DNA of 37,631 nucleotides from Verrucomicrobiaceae bacterium (GCA_012719225.1 JAAYAT010000104.1:1-37631), one strand, 5' to 3'; positions 25,965-35,019 are shown, numbered from the stretch's first letter. Numbers and translations: made by a program. The notes: generated by a model from the letters alone, not told the origin.

Positions 25965-26540
25965 TCAGGACTGCTCCGTATTCTCCCGCTTTTCCAAGGC
26001 GAGGAGGTAGGGAGAGGCGGTCCTCGGAGAGGTGGTCGCCGGTCCGCAGTGGAGCGTGCGATGCGGACCGGAGTCGAGCCGGGCGAACCAGGCGTCGACC
26101 GCGCGGGCTTCCTCTTCGCCTCCGGGATGGCCCGGATAGATCACCACGGTGAGGAGGCCCCCGTCAGCGAGGAGGGCGAGGGCGGCGTCGAGTGCGGGCA
26201 GAGTGGTCTCGGCCCGGGTGATGATGCGTTTGTCGCCCGAGGGGAAATATCCCAGATTGAACATCACCGCCGCCCGTTCCGGGGGCACCCGATCCGCCAT
26301 CGTTTCGTGTCCGACTTGGTGGAGGATCACCTGGGGGAAATCCCGGAGTCGCTCCCGCGCAGCGCGGATCGCGTCCGGCTGGATCTCGAATCCGTCGACC
26401 CGTCCGCCTTCTCCGACCGCTTCGGCGAGAAAGCGGGTGTCGTGACCGTTGCCCACGGTGGCGTCGACGACGTGGTCTCCGGTCCGCAGATGCCGGGAAA
26501 CAAGCAGATGGGCGAATTCGGTCGCTCGGGGAAATGCCAT
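25965..26540 (-). CDS. mnmM: MnmM/YtqB-like tRNA wobble-uridine methyltransferase
   Basis: The 191-residue class I SAM methyltransferase has the motif I VVDATVGNGHDTRFLA (GNGHDT at 30-35), acidic motif II GFEIQPDAI, and the family signature MFNLGYFPSGD (93-103) followed by T..ET.L.AL and VVIYPGHPGGEEEA. This set matches YtqB, which has been identified as MnmM, the enzyme that methylates 5-aminomethyl-2-thiouridine at tRNA position 34. It is unrelated in sequence to the methyltransferase domain of E. coli MnmC. It lies 22 bp after an FAD oxidoreductase gene on the same strand, which could supply the preceding step. Confidence 0.75.
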   Translation of the reverse strand: MAFPRATEFAHLLVSRHLRTGDHVVDATVGNGHDTRFLAEAVGEGGRVDGFEIQPDAIRAARERLRDFPQVILHQVGHETMADRVPPERAAVMFNLGYFPSGDKRIITRAETTLPALDAALALLADGGLLTVVIYPGHPGGEEEARAVDAWFARLDSGPHRTLHCGPATTSPRTASPYLLALEKRENTEQS

Positions 26541-26562
26541 TTCGAAAATGCGTAAAAAGGGA

Positions 26563-27612
26563 TCAGAAGTGGTTGTGTGACAGGTCGGAGCCCCGGGGCA
26601 GCGGAACGTCTCGGAGAAGGTGTTCGGTCAGTTGGGCCGCATACCAGGGCGCGTTGAGAACTCCCTTGGATCCCAGTCCGTTGAAGAACGCGACCCGGCG
26701 ATGGGCCGGATGCACGCCGAGGAAGACCTGGCTGCGTCGGATCACCGGACGCACCGCAGCGCGATGACGCAGCACCTGAAAAGGGGCCGGAGTGATACCG
26801 GCGAGCTTTGCGAGGACCTCCGCCTCGCCGGTTTCGTCGGGGGACTCGCTGTCGAACTGGTGCCGGTAGTTCGAGCCGACCCGGAAGCGCCCGTTCCCCA
26901 GCGGGAGGAGCCAGCCTCCCCGGTTGACGATGCGCCGCTCGTCCTCCAGCGCGGGAATGGCGAGGTCGAGGATGTCCCCCAGCGCCGCGTTCATCGGCAC
27001 CCAGTCGAAAAAACGATTTCGATTGCCGCGCCAGCCTTCGCAGAAAACGACTCGCGCGGCGTCGATGTTTTTCCAGCGGACGCCTCCGTGCTCCACCGCG
27101 ATGTCCGTCGATTCCACCCGGGCGATGGCGTAGGCGGCCCGTTCCAGGAGGGCCTGACGAGTGTATTCGAGGAAGGCGGGCACATCGAGCCAACCGCCCT
27201 CCTTCATTTCAAATCCACCGAAGGGAACGTGAAATCGCAGCGGATCGATCTCGAGGGGGGCGTGGAAGCGCGCGTAGCGTTCCCCCTCGTTTTCCAGACG
27301 CGTCGTCCAGGCGGAGCGTTCTTTCTCGGACTGGAAGAGGCGGGCGATTCGACGGTGGTGGAAAAAAGTCCTCCCGCAGGACTCCTCGTGTTTCCAGTAA
27401 AAGGCGCGGGCGTAGTCGAGGCGCGTTTCGAGGCTTTCCGACAGGGCGAAACGGGCTCCGGCGAGTGGCGTGACGAGTCCCGCCGCCACTTTGGACGAGG
27501 TATTCGGCTCGTCCCGATCGACCACGAGCAGGCGCTGGCCCTTTTCGAGGAGGTGCCAGGCGAGCACGGATCCGGCCAATCCCTGGCCTACGATGAGGGT
27601 GTCGATTTTCAA
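26563..27612 (-). CDS. FAD-dependent oxidoreductase, possible MnmC(o)-like partner of MnmM
   Basis: The 349-residue DAO-family flavoprotein starts with the Rossmann motif LIVGQGLAGSVLAW (G9, G11, G14), then VVDRDEPNTSSKVAAGLVTPLAG. The latter resembles the region after the dinucleotide motif in glycine-oxidase-like and MnmC oxidase domains. The middle has GGWLDVPAFL and a VVFCEGW strand, and the C-terminus has RPVIRRSQVFLG and FFNGLGSKGVLNAPWYA, which would close the FAD site. The MnmC oxidase domain removes carboxymethyl from cmnm5s2U34. The tight pairing with an MnmM-like gene suggests the same job here, but family members of unknown function also exist in Bacteroidetes. Substrate assignment is inference. 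Confidence 0.72.
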   Translation of the reverse strand: MKIDTLIVGQGLAGSVLAWHLLEKGQRLLVVDRDEPNTSSKVAAGLVTPLAGARFALSESLETRLDYARAFYWKHEESCGRTFFHHRRIARLFQSEKERSAWTTRLENEGERYARFHAPLEIDPLRFHVPFGGFEMKEGGWLDVPAFLEYTRQALLERAAYAIARVESTDIAVEHGGVRWKNIDAARVVFCEGWRGNRNRFFDWVPMNAALGDILDLAIPALEDERRIVNRGGWLLPLGNGRFRVGSNYRHQFDSESPDETGEAEVLAKLAGITPAPFQVLRHRAAVRPVIRRSQVFLGVHPAHRRVAFFNGLGSKGVLNAPWYAAQLTEHLLRDVPLPRGSDLSHNHF

Positions 27613-27683
27613 AACGTCGGAGACAAGCAGATGCGCCGGAAGCGTGGAAAAAGCGAGGATTTAGTGGGTGGAGCGCGCGAATT

Positions 27684-27767
27684 TGTCAGGTTACCGTGCC
27701 TGTGCATCATGGAGACGTCAAGAAAGGCACTCTCCACGCAATACTGAAACAAGCGGGTTTGAAATGA
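27684..27767 (+). pseudogene. hicA: hicA toxin 3' remnant
   Basis: The frame reads QVTVPVHHGD, KKGTLHAILKQAGLK, stop, which is the conserved C-terminal half of HicA mRNA interferases. The N-terminal part, with the active-site histidine in the G[ST]H motif, is absent. Codons before 27684 do not match HicA, although GGAREFV in another frame (27667-27687) hints at a frameshifted trace. It is followed 27 bp later by hicB in the usual toxin-antitoxin order. The toxin is almost certainly dead. Confidence 0.7.
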
Positions 27768-27794
27768 GACCGCACCATCCCAAGACTTGAAACC

Positions 27795-28064
27795 ATGAAC
27801 TACACGATGATCATCGAACAAGGCGAGGCCGCTTGGTGGGGCTACATCCCTGATGCGCCCGGCTGCGCTATCGGCGGCGAGACACTCGCCGAATTACTCG
27901 TCGTCGCGCCGGATGTGCTCGCCGCCCATCTGGAGGGATGCGCGCCCCCCGCGCCCCGCACTCTCGCCGAGATTCTAGCCGATCCCGAAGTGGCGGAGAA
28001 CCTCGATGGATCGGAACTCTTCGCGCCTGTCGCCTACGATGCGGCCGAAGTCGCCACGGTATGA
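27795..28064 (+). CDS. hicB: HicB-family antitoxin, orphaned
   Basis: The 89-residue protein has the HicB partial RNase H fold: MNYTMIIEQGEAAWWGYIPDAPGCAIGGETLAEL, with WGYIPDAPGC at its centre, then a helix (VVAPDVLAAHLEGC). The acidic tail (about 55-89) lacks an evident DNA-binding domain. It would neutralise HicA, but the adjacent hicA is broken. It may be a relic or may act on a toxin elsewhere. The 83 bp after it (28065-28147) shows no gene. Confidence 0.78.
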   Translation: MNYTMIIEQGEAAWWGYIPDAPGCAIGGETLAELLVVAPDVLAAHLEGCAPPAPRTLAEILADPEVAENLDGSELFAPVAYDAAEVATV

Positions 28065-28147
28065 TACGTTGTGCGCCCACATATGGCAGGCTCCTAGCCA
28101 GCGTTGGCGTCCGCTTCTTTCCGCGCGATTCGTTCTCCGATCTCGCG

Positions 28148-29614
28148 TCACGGTTCCGGTTCCGGAGCCGGCGTCGCCATAGGTGCCGGAGCGGCGGGGT
28201 GGTTCTCGCGGGTGTAGTTCGTATCCGGCGGCGTGACGATGTCGCCCGCTGAACCCGTTCCCACGAGGTTGCCCGAGATCACCGTGCCGGGGCAGTTTCC
28301 CGCCACTTCGATCGCGGCGACCATCGTAGCGCCCTCGCCGCGATGCAGGATGAGGTTGTCGGAGACGCGCGTGTTGCGGCTCTCCGACAGGTAGAGACCG
28401 CGATGGTTCGGCTCGAAAATCTGGCAACCGCTGATCGTCGTCTCTCGGGAGTTCAGGATTTCGATCGCACCGCCCGCCTCGGCTTCACCGGCCCGATCGA
28501 GGAGGAGACCCTGCAGGACGACTCCGTCGCAGTCTCTGACCGTGATCCCGTTGGTGAATCCGCCGCGGTGATTGTGGCTCTGATCGAGCGAGTTTGCGCC
28601 CACCACGATGTGATGGCATTCCTCGAGAACGAGGGAGCGATTCACCCCGGTGTAGATGTGGTTGCCCGAAATGGCGATGCCGCGGCTGCGGACGAGATGA
28701 ATGTTCGTCTCCTGATTGCCGATGAGATTGCCGGTGATGGACCAGAGGCCGGAATGAGTGCGAGTGACGGGGCGCTCGGGTCCGAGGAAGCGGATGTTCG
28801 CCCCGCCCGGACTGGGTCGCGCCTGGATGGTGTTGCTGACGATGCTGCCCTCGGCGATGCTGCCTCCCTCGCGATGGTCGAAGAGGATTTCGGCGCAGCC
28901 CTCGGACTCCTTGTCGTAGTTGTATTCGATGTCGCAGCCGGTGACGTGAAAGTTCCGGATCTCTCCGCCGATCACGGCAATGCCGGCCCGCTTGTTGTAG
29001 CTGATGTGGGATCCCTGAATGATGGTCTGGTGCAGATTGACCTCTTGGAAGTAGATGCCGATCCCGGAGTTGTTGTAGATGTGGCAGGCATCGATGAGGA
29101 CGTTGCGGTTCCGTCCGCTCACGACCACGCCGTGGCGCAATTCGCGGAGAAGCAGGCACTGCAAGGTCGGCTGCATCGTCCCGGTCACCTCGATGCCGTC
29201 GGCTTCGGGGTGCTCTCCCACGATCTCGAGCCCGGTGATCTGGGGCATTCGCTCCTTCTCCCAAATCTCCGGTTGGAAGCCGACGGGGTTGGCCGTGCCC
29301 CCGTGGGTGCCGATGATGCGCAGGGCCGGTCCTGGGCCGGCCATGAGGATCCGCGCCGTGCCGCCGGATCCGTCCATCGCAAAGCGCCCGACCGCGGCGA
29401 GGTTCACCTCGAGCGTCCGGGTGATCCGGTAGTCGCCCCGCGGCAGACGCAGTATTCCGTCCTGTGATTCGTCGATGGCCCGCTGGATGGCGGCGGTGTC
29501 GTCGGTCTTCCCGTCGCCGGTGGCACCAAACGCACGAACATCGGCACGCGTCGGCCCCGTGGCAAAGACGAAAGAGGTGCAGAGAAACAAGAGGGTGAGG
29601 GGACTTCGGGTCAT
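28148..29614 (-). CDS. Secreted right-handed beta-helix (pectate-lyase-3-like) protein
   Basis: The 488-residue protein has a signal peptide (MTRSPLTLLFLCTSFVFATG) and the Pectate_lyase_3 opening VRAFGATGDGKTDDTAAIQRAID. The rest is parallel beta-helix repeats with frequent N/G/I ladders (IDACHIYNNSGIGIYF, IQGSHISYNKRAGIAVIGG, ISGNHIYTGVNRSLVL, ISGCQIFEPNHRGLYL). The C-terminus is a Pro/Ala/Glu-rich tail. Polysaccharide binding or cleavage is likely from the fold, but no catalytic triad can be assigned. It is a stand-alone gene. Confidence 0.8.
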   Translation of the reverse strand: MTRSPLTLLFLCTSFVFATGPTRADVRAFGATGDGKTDDTAAIQRAIDESQDGILRLPRGDYRITRTLEVNLAAVGRFAMDGSGGTARILMAGPGPALRIIGTHGGTANPVGFQPEIWEKERMPQITGLEIVGEHPEADGIEVTGTMQPTLQCLLLRELRHGVVVSGRNRNVLIDACHIYNNSGIGIYFQEVNLHQTIIQGSHISYNKRAGIAVIGGEIRNFHVTGCDIEYNYDKESEGCAEILFDHREGGSIAEGSIVSNTIQARPSPGGANIRFLGPERPVTRTHSGLWSITGNLIGNQETNIHLVRSRGIAISGNHIYTGVNRSLVLEECHHIVVGANSLDQSHNHRGGFTNGITVRDCDGVVLQGLLLDRAGEAEAGGAIEILNSRETTISGCQIFEPNHRGLYLSESRNTRVSDNLILHRGEGATMVAAIEVAGNCPGTVISGNLVGTGSAGDIVTPPDTNYTRENHPAAPAPMATPAPEPEP

Positions 29615-29892
29615 GGTAAATCAGAGGGGGTATCCCTTCTTTCTACCCCGAAGCGCCGCATCGTCCAATGACACGATCCCGGCATTTTTTCCCGGCGACG
29701 GCTCACCGGGACGGTTCGCCCTACCTCCGCCAACCGCGCTGCGACGTCGATCTTGTCTTCGACAAAGGTGGGGCGAGGCGTCCCCGCCGATCCGATTTGG
29801 TTCACCTGATATTTAACTTCTGTAAAATAAATGATTGCCGTACGAAGGAAATGCCCTCAAATTTATAAGAAGTTCAAGAATTTTAGTAAAAT

Positions 29893-31662
29893 ATGAGCGT
29901 TTTCCAAAATTATGGGGCGATGTGCATCGTCTCCGTCGGTCTGTCCTTTGGTTTGGTCGGGTGCGGGGATCCTCAGAAGGAGGCTCGCTCCAGTCTGGAA
30001 AAAAAGGGTTATGAGATGACCACCAAGGATCTTCTCGTTGCGGCGGCGGCGGGGGATTTGGAGAGCATCGGGCTGTTCCGCGAAGCGGGTGCGGAGATCG
30101 ACGGGACCGACCGGGCCGGCAATACCGCCCTGATCAAGGCGGCGTCGGGCGGGCATCTCGAGGCGGTGGAGACACTCCTCGGTCTCGGAGCGGATCCCCG
30201 TCGCATCAACGCGGTGGGGCGGGACGCGCTGATCTCCGCCTCCGCGAAAGGCTATGAGGATGTCGCCCGGATGTTGCTCCATCGCGGTGCGGACGCCACA
30301 CTCAAGGATACCGAGGGCTGGGGCGCGCTCTCCATCGCGGCCTACAACGGTCATGCCGGTGTCGTCTCCCTGCTCTCGGCGACCGCCACTCCGGCGGAAC
30401 TCGACGACGCGCTCCTCGTGGCCAGCTTTTCCGGGGACACCGGGGTAGTCAACGCCCTGCTCGGCCAGGGGGCGAATATCAACGCCCGCAGCCCGGAGAG
30501 CAAAACGCCGCTGATGATCGCCGCCTCCACCGGCAAGCTCGACGCGGTGCGGGTGCTCTTGCAGAATCAGGCCAATCCCTTCGCGGTGGATCGGGAGAAC
30601 AAGACGGCGGCGAATCTCTCCCAGGACGCGGGTTTTGAAACAGTGACCCAACTGATCACCAATCCGGACGCATGGGGGACCTCGAAGGAAGGTCTCGCCG
30701 CGGCCGCGGAAATGGCGCAAGCGCAGGAAGCCCTCGAAGGCGAAGGGGTCGAGGAGACTCTCTCGAAAAAAGCTCCCGTGGCACTTTCCCCGCAAACTCC
30801 AGCTGCGGGCGGAGACAACGCGGCGGAGGCGTCGTCCGGTTCCTCCCTTGCCTCCGCGCCTCTGCGGGCCACGCCGGTGCGGGACGGGAGCGCGGGATCG
30901 GGTTCTTCTTCTCCTTCTGTTTCTGCGGACGACGATGCCGAAACCGCGGCGGGCAATGGCGATGATCGCCCCGCTCTGCGCGCGAACGCCACCGCGCTCG
31001 TGGCACGCCCCACATCGGTTCCGCAGACGGCGGGCGCGGTCTCCCCGCGGTCGACCCAGGCAAAAATCGAGGCGGCCCGTCGCGTCCGCGAACAGTCGAA
31101 GTCCAAACCCATCGTGGCCTTGAACGGTTCCACGATTCACTCCCGCACCCCCGAGATCGCCCCGGTGAAAGGCATGGTCCTCGCCGCCTACCACGAGGAG
31201 TCGCTCCCCATCCTCGTCGATGGGGTGGACGGTTCGAGCGCCACGGTGCGTCGCCTCGATGTGACGAGCGATTCCCCCGTGGCGGTCGAAGAGGGTGGGA
31301 TGATTCCCGGAACCAGCTACCGGGTGGAGGAGGTCACGAGCCGTTTTGTCAGTTCGAAAGAAGGCAAGGGACGCATGGTGGATGTGTCCCGCATCCGGAT
31401 CGAGGACACCAAAAACGGTTCGAGCCACTTGCTCGTCAAAGATGTCAGCGGGCAGACCGCCGACACCTACGCGATCCTCACCGCGCCGAACAGCCAGTAC
31501 CGCTATGTCGTCAAAGCGGGCGATGTTTTTCGCACGACCCAGCCGGACATCGGCGCGGTCGAATACCAGGTGCTCGACATCCGACCCACCGGTGTGGTGA
31601 TCAAGGATCTCGCCACCGAGGAGGTCGTGACGGTGGCCCGCGACGGCTATGTCGCTCCGTGA
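29893..31662 (+). CDS. Ankyrin-repeat lipoprotein
   Basis: The 589-residue protein has a lipoprotein signal with lipobox LVGC (C24), so it is anchored to a membrane. Ankyrin repeats fill about 40-255 (GNTALIKAASGGHLEAVETLLGLGAD, GWGALSIAAYNGHAGVVSLL, SKTPLMIAASTGKLDAVRVLL). A long Ala/Ser/Pro-rich, probably disordered linker (about 255-410) leads to a beta-rich C-terminal region (about 425-589) containing YRYVVKAGDVFRTTQPDIG and EYQVLDIRPTGVVIKDL. That part loosely resembles GspC/PilP-type periplasmic modules. An envelope scaffold is plausible. The upstream 100 bp is AT-rich and likely holds the promoter, but no clean -35/-10 pair is found. Confidence 0.82.
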   Translation: MSVFQNYGAMCIVSVGLSFGLVGCGDPQKEARSSLEKKGYEMTTKDLLVAAAAGDLESIGLFREAGAEIDGTDRAGNTALIKAASGGHLEAVETLLGLGADPRRINAVGRDALISASAKGYEDVARMLLHRGADATLKDTEGWGALSIAAYNGHAGVVSLLSATATPAELDDALLVASFSGDTGVVNALLGQGANINARSPESKTPLMIAASTGKLDAVRVLLQNQANPFAVDRENKTAANLSQDAGFETVTQLITNPDAWGTSKEGLAAAAEMAQAQEALEGEGVEETLSKKAPVALSPQTPAAGGDNAAEASSGSSLASAPLRATPVRDGSAGSGSSSPSVSADDDAETAAGNGDDRPALRANATALVARPTSVPQTAGAVSPRSTQAKIEAARRVREQSKSKPIVALNGSTIHSRTPEIAPVKGMVLAAYHEESLPILVDGVDGSSATVRRLDVTSDSPVAVEEGGMIPGTSYRVEEVTSRFVSSKEGKGRMVDVSRIRIEDTKNGSSHLLVKDVSGQTADTYAILTAPNSQYRYVVKAGDVFRTTQPDIGAVEYQVLDIRPTGVVIKDLATEEVVTVARDGYVAP

Positions 31663-31688
31663 GGACCGTGGAGTCGTGAGGGGGCGAC

Positions 31689-32963
31689 TCAGACGATGGT
31701 GCCGTCGGGGATCACGGTTCCCTTGGGGATCACGACGATGCCGTCGCGGATGTGGCAGAATTCGGAGTCCTCGTTGACCCGGTCGCCGGGATGGATCACG
31801 ACGTCCCGGCCGATGAGGGCGTTCTTGTCGACGATGGCGCGATGGATGCGGGTGTTCTCCCCGATCTTGATGGGCCATTCTTCGATCTTGTTGTCGTCGT
31901 GCATCCCGATCTTGTTGTAATAATCCGATCCGATGATGATCGTGTCGGTGATTTCGCAGCCTTTCTCGATGACCGAGCGCACCCCGATGATGGAGCGCCG
32001 TATCGTCGCGTCGGTGATGATGCATCCGTCGGAGAGGAGCGCCTCTTCGATGACGGCGTTGTTGATCTTGCTCGCGGGGAGCAGTCGGGCCCTCGTGTAG
32101 ATGGGGTTGTGCGCGTCGAAGAAATTGAACTTCGGCACGATCTTGGTACACTCGAGGTTGGCCTCGTAGTAGGATCCTATCGTTCCGATATCCTCCCAGT
32201 AGCCGGTGAAAATGTGGCTGTAGACGTTCTTTTCCTCGATGATGCCGGGAATGATGTGTTTGCCGAAATCCTGCGAGTCGTTCTTGAGGGCGTCCTCGAG
32301 GACCCGGCGATTGAACAGGTAAATGCCCATGGAGGCCTGGAAGCGTTCCTCGTCGAGAGGCAGATCGACCGACCGGAGCAGTTCGGGTGGCATCGCCAGT
32401 TTGTCGAGGGTGGCGTCGTCGTCCCCCGGCTTTTCGACAAAGCGGGTGATGCGGCTCTCGGCGTCGGTGTGCATCAGCCCGAAGGCGCGGGCCGGTTCGC
32501 GCGGGACCGGGGTGGTGGCGATGGTGACGTCTGCGCCGGTTTTCCGATGTTCGCTCAGCATTTTGCGGAAATCCATGCGGTAGAGCTGGTCGCCGCTGAG
32601 AATGAGGAAATACTGGTAGGGGCGCTCCAGGAAATAGCTGAGGTTCTGCCGGACCGCATCGGCGGTGCCCTGGTACCAACTGTCGTCGCCGGGAGTCTGC
32701 TGGGCCGCGAGGACGTGGACGAAATTTTCCCCGAAATGGTCGAACTTGTAGCCGCTGGTGACGTGGCGGTTGAGCGATTCGCTGTTGAACTGCGTCAGCA
32801 CGTACATCTGACGGATCCCGGAATTGATGCAGTTGCTGATGGGGATGTCGACGATGCGGTACTTGCCGGCGAGCGGGACGGCCGGCTTGGAGCGCTTGTG
32901 GGTGAGGGGAAAGAGGCGGGAACCCTGTCCGCCACCCATGATGATGGCGAGGACATTGTTCAT
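31689..32963 (-). CDS. glgC: Glucose-1-phosphate adenylyltransferase
   Basis: The 424-residue enzyme makes ADP-glucose from ATP and glucose-1-phosphate for glycogen synthesis. The start at 32963 gives MNNVLAIIMGGGQGSRLFPLT; upstream ATGs at 32990 and 33044 would add 9 or 27 non-conserved residues. GGGQGSRL is the nucleotide-binding loop, WYQGTADAVRQN the activator/ATP region, ILSGDQLYRMDF carries the catalytic aspartate and FVEKP the sugar-phosphate lysine. The C-terminal left-handed beta-helix (from about 290) has hexapeptide repeats such as VIEEALLSDGCIITDATI. It is divergent from glmS across a short shared promoter region. Confidence 0.95.
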   Translation of the reverse strand: MNNVLAIIMGGGQGSRLFPLTHKRSKPAVPLAGKYRIVDIPISNCINSGIRQMYVLTQFNSESLNRHVTSGYKFDHFGENFVHVLAAQQTPGDDSWYQGTADAVRQNLSYFLERPYQYFLILSGDQLYRMDFRKMLSEHRKTGADVTIATTPVPREPARAFGLMHTDAESRITRFVEKPGDDDATLDKLAMPPELLRSVDLPLDEERFQASMGIYLFNRRVLEDALKNDSQDFGKHIIPGIIEEKNVYSHIFTGYWEDIGTIGSYYEANLECTKIVPKFNFFDAHNPIYTRARLLPASKINNAVIEEALLSDGCIITDATIRRSIIGVRSVIEKGCEITDTIIIGSDYYNKIGMHDDNKIEEWPIKIGENTRIHRAIVDKNALIGRDVVIHPGDRVNEDSEFCHIRDGIVVIPKGTVIPDGTIV

Positions 32964-33049
32964 GGGTTTGAGCGAAAGGGATTTAGGCATGGGTGATTGG
33001 ACTGTACAACAAAACAGCGCGAAACGGCATAGAATTCGTGACAAATTTT

Positions 33050-33078
33050 TTGATTAAAAACCGCATCGCCTTTATTCT
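33050..33078 (+). promoter_or_regulatory. Candidate glmS promoter
   Basis: TTGATT (33050-33055), a 17-nt spacer and TATTCT (33073-33078) give 4/6 plus 4/6 matches to sigma-70 consensus. The pattern is almost the same as the kinase-operon promoter at 6941-6969. The predicted start leaves a leader of about 40 nt before ATG 33127. No glmS ribozyme fold was recognised. Confidence 0.45.
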
Positions 33079-33126
33079 CGGGCGGCTTTCGGAACGTCTT
33101 CGGAGGCCTTCAAGAACTCTTGTTTT

Positions 33127-34980
33127 ATGTGCGGCATCATTGGTTACGTCGGAAAGGCCTCGGCAGCTCCTATTTTGGTGGAAGGACTGAGACGCCTCGA
33201 ATACCGCGGTTACGATTCCTCCGGGATCGCCGTGATGAACGGGGCCTCCGCCATCGAAACCCGCAAGAAAAGCGGGCGGCTCGCCAATCTCAAGATTCTC
33301 CTCGCGGCCGAACCGGCCTCGGGGAATTGCGGGATCAGCCACACCCGCTGGGCGACCCACGGGGAACCCAGCGACGCCAACGCCCACCCGCATCTCGACC
33401 GGAGCGGACGCCTCGCGTTGGTCCACAACGGCGTCATCGAAAATCATCAAGTGATCAAGGACCGCCTCCTCGGGGAGGGCCACGTTTTTCATTCCCACAC
33501 CGACTCCGAAGTTCTCGCCCATCTCATCGGTCGCGCCTACGACGCCAGCACCGAGACGGACCCGGGGAAACGTCTCGTCGGGGCGCTCCGCGAATCCCTC
33601 AAGCAAGTCACCGGCACCTACGGGATCGTCGTGATGCACGCCGATATTCCCGACTTTCTCGTCGGCGCTCGCCTCGGCAGCCCGCTCGTCGTCGGACTCG
33701 GGAAAGGGGAGAATTTCCTCGCCTCGGATGTCAGCGCGATCGTATCCCACACGGCGAATGCGATTTATCTGCAGGATCGCGATCTGGTTTGCCTGAGCGA
33801 AGACGATTTCACGATCGAGAATTTCGACGGTGCCGAGTCCGCCTACGAGGTGAGCCGGGTCGAGTTCACCGCCGAACAGGCCGAGATGGGCGATTTTCCC
33901 CACTACATGCTCAAGGAGATCTTCGAGCAACCCACCTCGATCGAGAACGCCTTCCGCGGTCGTCTCCTCGACGACCAGGCCTCGGCGATTCTCGGTGGGC
34001 TCGGGCTGACGCCCCGGGAGCTCCGCGATGTCGAGCGCATCGTCCTGTGCGGCTGCGGCACCGCCTCCCACGCCGCCATGGTCGGCGAGTACATGATCGA
34101 GCATCTCGCGAGGATTCCCACCGAGGTCGAGATCGCGAGCGAGTTCCGCTACCGCAATCCGCCTCTCGATAAAAACACCCTCGCCTTTGTCATCAGCCAG
34201 AGCGGCGAGACCATCGACACCCTCGCGGCGATGCGGGAAGGGCAGCGCAAGGGCCACCGCGTCCTCGGCATCGTGAACTCCGTCGCCTCGACCATCGCCC
34301 GGGAGTCCGACGGCGGCAGCTACCTGCATTCCGGACCCGAGATCGGCGTCGCCGCGACGAAGTCCTTCACCTCGCAGGTCACCGTGCTCGCGCTGCTCGC
34401 CCTCCTCCTCGGCCGCATGCGCCACCTCTCGGTCGATTCCGGCCAGCGGCTCCTCCGCGAGATCCGTGAACTGCCCGGCAAGGTGGAAAAAATCCTCGCG
34501 CAGACGGATGCCATCCGCGAGATCGCCCTGAAGTACATCGACGCCCCGGGGATGCTCTTTCTGGGACGCCAGTTCAATTATCCCACCGCGCTGGAAGGCG
34601 CTCTCAAGATGAAGGAAATCTCCTACATTTTCGCGAGCGGTCACGCCGCCGCCGAGTTGAAGCACGGCGTCATCGCTCTCGTCAGCGAGTCCGTCCCCAG
34701 CGTTTTCATCATGCCGCGGGATTCCGTTTACGAGAAGAACGTCAGCACCCTTGAGGAGGTGAAGGCCCGCAAAGGTCCCGTCATCGCCATCACCACCGAG
34801 GGCAACGACGAACTGGAGCGCCTCGCCGACGAGGTCATCTACATCCCCGAGGTGTCCGAATGCCTCAGCCCCATCCTCACGGTGATCCCGCTGCAACTTC
34901 TCAGCTACCATTTCGCGGTGGCGCGGGGCTGTGATGTCGACAAACCGCGTAACCTCGCCAAGAGCGTCACCGTCGAATAG
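33127..34980 (+). CDS. glmS: Glutamine-fructose-6-phosphate aminotransferase
   Basis: The 617-residue enzyme makes glucosamine-6-phosphate for cell-wall synthesis. Cys2 of MCGIIGYVGK is the glutaminase nucleophile; RRLEYRGYDSSGIAV, ISHTRWATHGEPSD and LVHNGVIENH complete the N-terminal amidotransferase domain. Two SIS isomerase domains follow (CGCGTASHAAMVGEY, ISQSGETIDTLAAM, then FLGRQFNYPTALEGALKMKE and ASGHAAAELKHG). The C-terminus DKPRNLAKSVTVE is canonical. The length matches E. coli GlmS (609) closely. Confidence 0.97.
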   Translation: MCGIIGYVGKASAAPILVEGLRRLEYRGYDSSGIAVMNGASAIETRKKSGRLANLKILLAAEPASGNCGISHTRWATHGEPSDANAHPHLDRSGRLALVHNGVIENHQVIKDRLLGEGHVFHSHTDSEVLAHLIGRAYDASTETDPGKRLVGALRESLKQVTGTYGIVVMHADIPDFLVGARLGSPLVVGLGKGENFLASDVSAIVSHTANAIYLQDRDLVCLSEDDFTIENFDGAESAYEVSRVEFTAEQAEMGDFPHYMLKEIFEQPTSIENAFRGRLLDDQASAILGGLGLTPRELRDVERIVLCGCGTASHAAMVGEYMIEHLARIPTEVEIASEFRYRNPPLDKNTLAFVISQSGETIDTLAAMREGQRKGHRVLGIVNSVASTIARESDGGSYLHSGPEIGVAATKSFTSQVTVLALLALLLGRMRHLSVDSGQRLLREIRELPGKVEKILAQTDAIREIALKYIDAPGMLFLGRQFNYPTALEGALKMKEISYIFASGHAAAELKHGVIALVSESVPSVFIMPRDSVYEKNVSTLEEVKARKGPVIAITTEGNDELERLADEVIYIPEVSECLSPILTVIPLQLLSYHFAVARGCDVDKPRNLAKSVTVE

Positions 34981-35019
34981 GCGGCGACGAACGTTCGCCT
35001 GACATTATTCCCAATTCCG

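Noticed and set aside
33079-33126. glmS ribozyme in the glmS leader
   Set aside because: The leader is only about 40 nt and shows no ribozyme core; these ribozymes are also mainly known from Gram-positive bacteria.
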